A DNA stretch of 6,255 nucleotides. Source: Phycisphaerales bacterium UBA6054 (GTDB lineage: Bacteria > Planctomycetota > Phycisphaerae > Phycisphaerales > UBA1924). Positions 1 to 4,713 of the stretch are shown one piece after another (the stretch's first letter is position 1; each line of letters begins with the position of its first letter). The stretch is taken from NCBI GenBank assembly GCA_002429045.1, contig DIYM01000137.1, forward strand, positions 1 to 6,255, given 5' to 3'. The position numbers were made by a program, and so were the translations under genes. The notes under the pieces were generated by a model. That model did not search any database, had not been told where the DNA came from, and worked only from the letters and a program-made list of their open reading frames with translations.

Positions 1-945
1 CTCGCGTGCGCGTTCGCCGGGGCGAGACCGGGCGATCGGGTCGTGTGCGACGAGTTCGGTTCCAACCTGGACCGCTTCTCGGCCGGTGCGCTCGCGCGGA
101 CCGTCGCCCGCTGGTCCCGATGCTCGGGCGTGGGTGTCATCGTCGCGACCGCCCACGAGGACATGGCGCCGTTGCTCGGGCCCGATCTGGTCGTTGACGT
201 GCCCGCCGGCACGATCGAACGCCCCGCCTATCCCGTCGGAACCCCGGGCCCGTTCAGGGTCGAGCCGGGCACCATCGCGGACTACCGGGCGCTCGCGCGG
301 CATCACTATCTGGGCGGGCGACCGGCCACGATCTGCCGGATCCTGCGGGCGGTGCGCTCGGGCGCCCTCGGAGAGACGCTCGCGGGCGTGCTGGTGGTGT
401 CGATGCCCACGCTCAACGGCGTGTGGCGTCGGCAGGCCTGGCCCGGGCGGTACGACGGGCTGCCCAAAGCTCAGGCCGCCCGACGGCTCAACGAAGACGC
501 CCGATGCATCTCCCGGGTGGTGGTCGACCCCCGCTCGCGCGGGCTCGGCGTCGCGTCGGCGTTGGTGCGGTCGTATCTGGCCGACCCGCTGACACCCAAC
601 ACGGAAGCCGTCGCGGCGATGGGCGGGGTCAGCCCGTTCTTCCGCGCGGCGGGCATGACCGAGTACCGGCTGCCACGCCCGGTCCACGACGCGCGGCTCT
701 CGGACGCGCTCGCCCACGCGGGGCTGGCTCCCGAGGAACTGCTGTGCGTGCGCAGGCTCGCCGACCCGTTCATCGCCCGTGAGTTGTCCCGCTGGGCGAG
801 GCACGCGCGCATCCGCAGCAATCAGGACGATCCGCTCCCCGCGATCGCCCGGCACGCCGTGTGTCGGCTCGCAAGCCGCCCCCGTGCCTATGCAGCCGGA
901 GGAAGCGATGGGAACGGACAGACGACATCCAGGCGAAGACCGTAA
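1..945 (+). CDS. ABC-type ATPase fused to GNAT acetyltransferase domain (COG2401-like), 5' partial
   Basis: The reading frame is open at the first base, so only the C-terminal 314 residues are visible (numbered here from base 1). Residues 1-70 are the tail of an ABC ATPase: Walker B VVCDEF (14-19, catalytic E18), a D-loop SNLD (21-24) and an H-loop VATAHED with H52. The Walker A and LSGGQ signature must lie upstream. Residues from about 88 form a GNAT-like domain: HHYLGGRPAT (101-110), GVLVVSMP (129-136), then SRVVVDPRSRGLGVA (171-185). The R-x-x-G-x-G/A part is the acetyl-CoA pyrophosphate loop. AAMGGVSPFF (205-214) and AGM follow. This order matches what I know as COG2401, an ABC ATPase fused to a predicted acetyltransferase; its substrate is unknown to me. 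A soluble protein is expected, since there are no membrane segments. It overlaps the next gene by 38 bases, which suggests translational coupling. A GTG at 43 is an internal codon, not the start. Confidence 0.85.
   Translation, partial: LACAFAGARPGDRVVCDEFGSNLDRFSAGALARTVARWSRCSGVGVIVATAHEDMAPLLGPDLVVDVPAGTIERPAYPVGTPGPFRVEPGTIADYRALARHHYLGGRPATICRILRAVRSGALGETLAGVLVVSMPTLNGVWRRQAWPGRYDGLPKAQAARRLNEDARCISRVVVDPRSRGLGVASALVRSYLADPLTPNTEAVAAMGGVSPFFRAAGMTEYRLPRPVHDARLSDALAHAGLAPEELLCVRRLADPFIARELSRWARHARIRSNQDDPLPAIARHAVCRLASRPRAYAAGGSDGNGQTTSRRRP
898..904 (+). promoter_or_regulatory. Strong Shine-Dalgarno for the 77-residue gene
   Basis: GGAGGAA lies inside the coding region of the ABC/GNAT gene, with its GGAGG core five bases before the ATG at 908. 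It decides the start of the small downstream gene against an in-frame upstream codon at 779. Confidence 0.75.
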
Positions 946-1141
946 GGGCGAACGGAGCGGCGCCCCCCGACGGGCGTGCGCGACGGGCGCGCCGGTCCAG
1001 CCGGGCGGCCTGCCCGACGCGATCACGTTCTTCGTGACGCGCGCCGAACGGAACGCGGTGCTGCGCGAACTCCGCGGGATCGACCGCGATCGCGGGCGTG
1101 CGTTGCTGTCGGCATTGGGTCTGGGCCGGGTCTCGGGCTGA
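908..1141 (+). CDS. Small basic protein of unknown function between ABC/GNAT and terminase-like genes
   Basis: This encodes 77 residues that I do not recognise as a named family. The N-terminal 35 residues are rich in Arg, Gly and Pro and look disordered. Residues 36-71 (LPDAITFFVTRAERNAVLRE and onward) read as a short strand followed by an amphipathic helix, HxxR-like in charge pattern, ending ALLSALGLG. The ATG at 908 is chosen because of the excellent Shine-Dalgarno at 898-904. A longer in-frame reading from 779 would overlap the previous gene by 167 bases and has no such site. The gene starts 38 bases inside the ABC/GNAT gene, and its TGA immediately precedes the first possible start of the terminase-like gene. 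Its position makes it a likely partner or adaptor of one neighbour, for example a small-terminase-like or regulatory subunit. That is inference from context only. No zinc-binding cluster or membrane segment is seen. Confidence 0.75.
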   Translation: MGTDRRHPGEDRKGERSGAPRRACATGAPVQPGGLPDAITFFVTRAERNAVLRELRGIDRDRGRALLSALGLGRVSG

Positions 1142-1153
1142 TTGGGGGTGAGG

Positions 1154-2653
1154 ATGAGCGATGACGAGCGGAGCGCCGTGGCTCCCGGGGATGCCGCGTG
1201 CGCCGCGGAGGCGTTCCCGGGCGGTATCCCGGGCGACGATGCGCAGCTGCGGGCGTGGGTCGAGCGGTGGATCGGGATCGGGATGCCGGGCGAGGCGTTG
1301 CTGGACGGGCACGCGGCGCCGGCGGAGTACCTCTGCCACGCGTTCTTCGAGGACCGCATGCCGCGCGATGGCGTCGTCTGGGCGTGCCGCGGGGGTGGCA
1401 AGACGTATCTGGCGGCGGTCGCCACGGTGCTGGATATGGTGTTCAAGCCGGGGATCGAGGTCCGGGTTCTGGGCGGCTCGCTCGAACAGTCCAAGCGGAT
1501 GCACGCCCATCTGCGCGGCATCTTCGAACGCGAGCCCTTCGATCGGTTGGTCGAAGGGCGGATCACCGAGCGCCGGATCACGTTGCGCAACGGGTCGCGT
1601 GTGGAACTGCTGGCGCAGTCTCAGACATCGGTCCGCGGCACGCGTGTTCAGAAACTCCGGTGCGACGAGGTGGAGCTGTTCGATCCGGATGTTTGGGAAG
1701 CCGCCCAACTCACCACACGATCCAAGCAGTGCGGCGACATTATGGTTCCCGGCTCGATCGAGTGCCTGTCGACGATGCACGTGCCGTACGGCTTGATGCA
1801 TGATCTCGTCGGGACATGCGCGCCGGGCGGCGTGCGCCGTCTGTTCCGCTGGGGCGTGGTGGACGTGCTGGGGTCCTGCCCGGACACGCACGATTGTCTG
1901 TCGTGCCCGCTGCGGGCCGAGTGCGCCGGGAGGGCGAAGGGTCGGGATGCACGCGGCACCCCGGGCGGGCACATCCCCATCGATGACGCGATCGCGCTCA
2001 AACGCCGGGTCTCCCTCGAGACCTGGAACAGCGAGATGCTCTGCCTGCGACCGAAACGGTCCGACTGCGTGCTGCCCGAGTTCGACGCGGGGTCGCACAC
2101 GGTGGAGCGGCCGCCGGACGGGAGCGAGGGGTGGGCGGTCGTGGGGGGGATGGACTTCGGGATCCGATCGCCCACGGTGGTGCTGTGGGCCCGTGTCTCG
2201 CCGGGCGGTTCGGTGTGCGTGTTCCGCGAGCACGTGCGGGCGAACATGACGCTGCCCGAGCACATCGACGCGATCCGCTCGTTCGAGCGGATGTCCTGGA
2301 TCGGGGTCGATCCGGCCGGGCGGGCCTGCAACGCGCAGACCGGCGTGTCGGACGTCCAGGCGATGCGATCGGCGGGCCTGGATGTTCGCGCGGCCCGCTC
2401 GATGATCCACGAAGGGATCGAACTGATCCGGGCCCGGTTGCGGCCGGCGGTGGGCCCGCCCACCCTGGCGATCACGCGCGACTGCCCGGAACTGATCCGC
2501 TGTCTGGAACAGTACCACTACCCGTCGGACAACCCCGAGTCGCCGACGCCCGAGAAGGACGGCTCGGACCACGCGGTCGACGCGCTCCGCTACATGATCC
2601 TGAACCTCGACCGCGGGTACACGACAACGAAAGGGACGTACACGCCCGGGTAG
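1154..2653 (+). CDS. Terminase large subunit-like protein (TerL-type ATPase plus RNase H-like nuclease)
   Basis: This is a 499-residue protein, a normal length for TerL. The ATPase domain has Walker A ACRGGGKT (77-84, K83), an Arg-rich loop SVRGTRVQ (159-166), Walker B LRCDE (168-172, D171/E172) and a motif-III-like STM (206-208). The nuclease domain has three acidic positions typical of the RNase H fold: D334 in GGMDFG, D386 in IGVDPAGR, and D472/D476 in GSDHAVDALRY. TerL proteins translocate DNA by ATP hydrolysis and cut it. Both activities look intact, so this is not an obvious relic. Between the domains sits a four-cysteine cluster (C242, C248, C251, C257) that I do not know from standard TerL. 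The start is taken as ATG 1154, after a G-rich GGGGGTGAGG; GTG 1148 or TTG 1142 are possible in the same frame. It is the third gene of a tight run with the ABC/GNAT gene, with no other phage packaging or structural gene in view. The exact terminase subfamily is not determined. Confidence 0.88.
   Translation: MSDDERSAVAPGDAACAAEAFPGGIPGDDAQLRAWVERWIGIGMPGEALLDGHAAPAEYLCHAFFEDRMPRDGVVWACRGGGKTYLAAVATVLDMVFKPGIEVRVLGGSLEQSKRMHAHLRGIFEREPFDRLVEGRITERRITLRNGSRVELLAQSQTSVRGTRVQKLRCDEVELFDPDVWEAAQLTTRSKQCGDIMVPGSIECLSTMHVPYGLMHDLVGTCAPGGVRRLFRWGVVDVLGSCPDTHDCLSCPLRAECAGRAKGRDARGTPGGHIPIDDAIALKRRVSLETWNSEMLCLRPKRSDCVLPEFDAGSHTVERPPDGSEGWAVVGGMDFGIRSPTVVLWARVSPGGSVCVFREHVRANMTLPEHIDAIRSFERMSWIGVDPAGRACNAQTGVSDVQAMRSAGLDVRAARSMIHEGIELIRARLRPAVGPPTLAITRDCPELIRCLEQYHYPSDNPESPTPEKDGSDHAVDALRYMILNLDRGYTTTKGTYTPG
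1877..1924 (+). other. Four-cysteine metal-binding motif within the TerL-like protein
   Basis: The codons encode C-x5-C-x2-C-x5-C (C242, C248, C251, C257; core CLSCPLRAEC), followed by a basic segment AGRAKGR. The spacing is close to the C-x6-C-x2-C-x5-C iron-sulfur loop of endonuclease III/MutY glycosylases, and would also suit zinc. It sits in the linker between the ATPase and nuclease domains. Metal identity is inference. Confidence 0.6.
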
Positions 2654-2662
2654 GCGGTGAGC

Positions 2663-2917
2663 TCAGCCCGGCATCGGCGCGAGCAGCGGCACCAGGATGT
2701 TGATCGTGATCATGAACGCGACGGTCAGCAGCGCCATGCCCCCGAGCACCTGGATGATGAACACGAGCACCTCACGCCAGTAGTTGTTCATGTTGCCGCA
2801 GCGGACGGATTTGTACCCGATCGCGATGAACACGACCATGGGCACGATCAGCAGGTACCACGTGTCGTGGACCGGCACGGCGTCGATGAAGGCCCGGCCG
2901 AGGGTGAGCGTGTTCAT
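2663..2917 (-). CDS. Small two-helix membrane protein of unknown function
   Basis: This encodes 84 residues. There are two hydrophobic segments, about residues 20-36 (WYLLIVPMVVFIAIG) and 49-80 (EVLVFIIQVLGGMALL onward). They are joined by a short polar loop KSVRCGNMNNYWR, so it should be an inner-membrane protein with a hairpin topology. I do not recognise the family. The start is supported by AGGAG (CTCCT on the + strand at 2923-2927), five bases before the ATG. The ATG overlaps the stop of the upstream gene (ATGA, 2914-2917), so the two are almost certainly translated together. The gene converges with the terminase-like gene, whose stop lies only nine bases away, and no hairpin terminator is visible in the gap. 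Confidence 0.75.
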   Translation of the reverse strand: MNTLTLGRAFIDAVPVHDTWYLLIVPMVVFIAIGYKSVRCGNMNNYWREVLVFIIQVLGGMALLTVAFMITINILVPLLAPMPG

Positions 2918-3501
2918 TGGGTCTCCTCACCCCGCCCGGGCGCCGCGGCGGCCGCGAGCGTGCGCGGTCCGGCGGGGCGCGGGGTCGGTTTGGTGACCCC
3001 GCGGGCGTCCGGGAGCAGGGCGTCGAGGAACACAATCAGGTTGAGCATGCCCGCGAGCGCGACCGCGAGCATGGCGATCTCGTTCAGGCGCCCGAGCCCG
3101 GGCGTGTTGGGGCGTCCCCGGCCCGATTCGAGTTGCTCGGCGGTCGCCGGCGTCCAGGTGGGGCGTTCGACCCCCTCGGTCTGGCGGACCTCACCGGGGC
3201 GTCCCGAGCGGGGGAACGGGCTGCCCGGGTCATAGGCTTTGAACTTGTTCTGGTGGATCCAATCGGCCCCGAACCCGACCGGGCCGAGCAGGGCGGCGCC
3301 GGCGAACCAGACTCTGTCCTCGCGGCTGTCGACGGCGTCGATGCCCCCGATCAGCAGCCCGTACAGGAACAGCCCCATGACCCCGAGCATCGCCAGCAGC
3401 CCGCGTTTGGCGCGTTTCTGGACGATGTGCCCGAGCCCGGGGAAGGCGGCGGCCGCGAGACCGGCGACGAGGTCGGGCGAGGTTGGCGTGCTCGGTGGCA
3501 T
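2914..3501 (-). CDS. Membrane protein, DUF6677-like
   Basis: This encodes 195 residues. The N-terminal part has AAAFPGLGHIVQKRAKRG (residues 17-34), the PGLGH-x(n)-RG pattern seen in TM2-like and DUF6677 proteins. A hydrophobic helix LLAMLGVMGLFLYGLLIGG follows, then a second weaker one around VWFAGAALLGPVGFGADWI. The polar middle ends at GLGRLNEIAMLAVALAGMLN, which leads into a last helix with LNLIVFLDALLPD. That arrangement (N-terminal helices, conserved loop, helix ending in LDA) is what I recall for DUF6677, a planctomycete family of unknown role. The assignment is from memory and moderate. The C-terminal 25 residues are Pro/Ala-rich. The gene lacks a clear Shine-Dalgarno; a TAGACT six bases before the ATG suggests leaderless translation. 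It is the first gene of a two-gene operon with the small membrane protein. Confidence 0.75.
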   Translation of the reverse strand: MPPSTPTSPDLVAGLAAAAFPGLGHIVQKRAKRGLLAMLGVMGLFLYGLLIGGIDAVDSREDRVWFAGAALLGPVGFGADWIHQNKFKAYDPGSPFPRSGRPGEVRQTEGVERPTWTPATAEQLESGRGRPNTPGLGRLNEIAMLAVALAGMLNLIVFLDALLPDARGVTKPTPRPAGPRTLAAAAAPGRGEETQ

Positions 3502-3507
3502 GGCGGC

Positions 3508-3513
3508 AGTCTA
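3508..3513 (-). promoter_or_regulatory. Candidate -10 element for leaderless transcription of the membrane-protein operon
   Basis: Read on the minus strand, TAGACT fits TANNNT and lies exactly six bases (GCCGCC) before the ATG at 3501, which would put the transcription start at or next to the A of the ATG. No Shine-Dalgarno is present, consistent with a leaderless mRNA. No good -35 is seen at the usual spacing. Confidence 0.4.
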
Positions 3514-3603
3514 GGGGCGGTGGGTGTCAGGCCGCACGCGGCCCCGCGGCGGGTGCAGGGCCCGCGTGGATCTGCCCGATCGAATCTTCGTATCGGCGGC
3601 GTG

Positions 3604-3631
3604 TTGACACCGGGCGGTCCGGCTCTACGCT
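3604..3631 (+). promoter_or_regulatory. Candidate sigma-70 type promoter for the acidic-tail gene
   Basis: A perfect -35 TTGACA (3604-3609) is followed after 16 bases by TACGCT (3626-3631), a TANNNT -10. This predicts a leader of about 80 bases before the gene at 3721. The intergenic stretch 3502-3720 otherwise holds only the minus-strand -10 element and the Shine-Dalgarno at 3707-3711. Confidence 0.5.
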
Positions 3632-3720
3632 CACGCGCGCCGGGCGGCACGAATGGGCCCCGGTCGGCGGTTCCGGGGACGGGTTTCCCGGCGGCTCAGG
3701 ATCGATGGAGGTTGGAAGCC

Positions 3721-4011
3721 ATGACGCTTGAAGGAATGGATGGGTGGGACGACCGCGGCGGCACGGCGCTGCTCGGGGAGAACGCCCCCGCGGCGCCCGC
3801 GTCCGAGAAACCGGCGTGGATGACCGAGCCCGGGGCGGGCGTGGTCGCGGGTGTCGACGACGACCTGGACGAGGACGAGAGCTACTTCCTCGAATCCGAC
3901 GACGACGATGATGACGATTACGACGACGATTATGACGACGACTTCGACGATGACGACGACGAAGAAGACGTCGACATCGAGAGCGACGACGACGATGACG
4001 ATGATCTCTGA
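3721..4011 (+). CDS. Small acidic protein with aspartate-rich C-terminal tail
   Basis: This encodes 96 residues and I recognise no named family. The N-terminal 45 residues are a mixed, Ala/Gly/Pro-containing segment without a signal peptide or membrane helix (GMDGWDD near the start, KPAWMTEPGAG at 30-40). From residue 46 the protein is almost entirely acidic: D60-D66, then a YDDD-YDDD-FDDD repeat with aromatics at 67, 71 and 75, then more Asp/Glu to the final DDL. Such tails act in other proteins as nucleic-acid mimics, chaperone-like or cation-binding segments; which applies here is unknown. The ATG at 3721 is chosen because GGAGG (3707-3711) lies nine bases upstream and a promoter precedes it. 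The frame is open far upstream, but that part is antisense to the membrane operon and is not coding. Both GAC and GAT codons are used across the tail. Confidence 0.75.
   Translation: MTLEGMDGWDDRGGTALLGENAPAAPASEKPAWMTEPGAGVVAGVDDDLDEDESYFLESDDDDDDDYDDDYDDDFDDDDDEEDVDIESDDDDDDDL
3898..4008 (+). repeat. Low-complexity Asp-codon tract with 12-base repeat
   Basis: The tract is built of GAC/GAT codons. Within it, 3919-3954 comprises three 12-base units, each an aromatic codon (TAC, TAT, TTC) plus three Asp codons. Synonymous codons are mixed, so the repeat is clearer in protein than in DNA, which suggests selection on the peptide rather than recent slippage. Confidence 0.7.
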
Positions 4012-4031
4012 GCCAGTGCCCGGCTGTTGAG

Positions 4032-4067
4032 CGCGTCCGACGCGTGAGTGTCACCGGGTGCGCCCGG
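4032..4067 (+). other. Palindrome and small hairpin before the 200-residue gene
   Basis: CGCGTC-C-GACGCG (4032-4044) is a perfect 6-base inverted repeat with a one-base centre. CCGGG-TGCG-CCCGG (4054-4067) can form a five-pair hairpin whose right arm runs into the ribosome-binding GGAGA at 4066-4070. In DNA this rich in GC both could be chance. No U-tract follows, so they do not look like a terminator. Confidence 0.25.
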
Positions 4068-4076
4068 AGACCGCCC

Positions 4077-4679
4077 ATGAGCCAGCAGAAGCGCAGCAAG
4101 AGGCAGAGCGACGCGTCACGATCGAACGACAGCCGTCCGATCCGGGACGGCGAGCGCCGGGGCGGGCCGACGAACGATCGCCGCAAGAACCCGAACGGCA
4201 CGCCGCCCCCCGGCACGGTGGTCGACCGGAGGCTCGGCGTCGATCGGCGCGGGCGTGAGAACCAGTTGACCGGGCTCGAGCGTGCCCGGGGCCCCGGGCG
4301 TCGGCTGAGCGAGTTCACCAAGTCGGCCGAGGAAGGCGAGATGACCACGGAGCAGTTCCTGTTCCTGATGGCGATCGACGCGTTCAAGAAAGCCAACGAC
4401 CGCATGTTCCCGACCTGGACGGACGTGCTCGAGGTCGTGCGCTTGCTGGGCTACCGGAAGACGATGGCGAGCGATCTCAACCTGCCCAACGCCGACGACT
4501 GGCGCGAAGCCCCGAACACCCCGGCGAACGTGCGCCCGGACCGCTGGCACGAGCGGTTCAGCGCCTCGGCGGGCAAGACGGAGCAAGAACTCGAGAGGGA
4601 ACTCGAGGACCAGGCGATCGCCGAGTTCGAGGCGTCGCTGGGTGATGACTTCGACGACGACACCGAAGAAGCCGCCTGA
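4077..4679 (+). CDS. Conserved-looking protein with Arg-rich N-terminus and helical (possible winged-helix) core
   Basis: This encodes 200 residues in three parts. Residues 1-75 are strongly basic and probably disordered. They include three DRR motifs (34-36, 50-52, 56-58; VDRRLGVDRRGRE), a type of Arg repeat often seen in front of PilZ or other signalling domains, though no PilZ domain follows. Residues 85-140 are a compact helical core, MTTEQFLFLMAIDAFKKAN then FPTWTDVLEVVRLLGYRKT. Its layout (helix, PT-x-x-x-V turn, helix, LGY) loosely recalls LexA-type winged helices. I recall similar cores in planctomycete hypothetical proteins, without a function. Residues 165-200 are a charged helix (KTEQELERELEDQAIAEFE) ending in an acidic DDFDDDTEEAA tail. 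The ATG at 4077 has GGAGA (4066-4070) six bases upstream; a GTG at 4044 is in frame but lacks such a site. It lies between the Asp-tail gene and the HerA-like gene, 34 bases before the latter. Nucleic-acid binding is plausible but unproven. Confidence 0.75.
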   Translation: MSQQKRSKRQSDASRSNDSRPIRDGERRGGPTNDRRKNPNGTPPPGTVVDRRLGVDRRGRENQLTGLERARGPGRRLSEFTKSAEEGEMTTEQFLFLMAIDAFKKANDRMFPTWTDVLEVVRLLGYRKTMASDLNLPNADDWREAPNTPANVRPDRWHERFSASAGKTEQELERELEDQAIAEFEASLGDDFDDDTEEAA

Positions 4680-4680
4680 G

Positions 4681-4710
4681 CCGATCCGGCCCGCGATCCG
4701 GTAGGATCGG
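4681..4710 (+). other. Inverted repeat between the 200-residue gene and the HerA-like gene
   Basis: CCGATCC (4681-4687) and GGATCGG (4704-4710) are a perfect 7-base inverted repeat with a 16-base loop. GATCCGG also occurs twice directly (4683-4689 and 4695-4701). The right arm covers the AGGA/TAGGAT just before the ATG at 4714, so a hairpin or bound protein there could control expression. There is no U-tract. Confidence 0.35.
4702..4707 (+). promoter_or_regulatory. Candidate -10 element (or Shine-Dalgarno) just before the HerA-like gene
   Basis: TAGGAT fits TANNNT and lies six bases before the ATG at 4714, the same spacing as TAGACT at the membrane operon, so a leaderless start is possible. 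The contained AGGA (4703-4706) would alternatively serve as a Shine-Dalgarno at seven bases. No convincing -35 is present. Confidence 0.35.
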
Positions 4711-4713
4711 AGC

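Noticed and set aside
770..2572. 600-codon open frame on the minus strand opposite the TerL-like gene
   Set aside because: It is antisense to a gene with clear family motifs. Its translation is Arg/His/Pro/Gln-rich low-complexity sequence, typical of the complement of a GC-rich gene, with no recognisable domain.
1..2653. An ordinary prophage packaging module
   Set aside because: Only a TerL-like gene is present. No small terminase of known type, portal, capsid, protease or integrase is visible, although genes upstream of base 1 cannot be seen.
2640..2680. Bidirectional terminator between the convergent TerL and membrane genes
   Set aside because: The gap is nine bases and no stem-loop with a T-tract on either strand is present.
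2917..3720. Upstream extension of the Asp-tail frame (open from 2917)
   Set aside because: This part is antisense to the DUF6677-like gene and crosses the divergent promoter region. Shine-Dalgarno and promoter signals support the ATG at 3721 instead.
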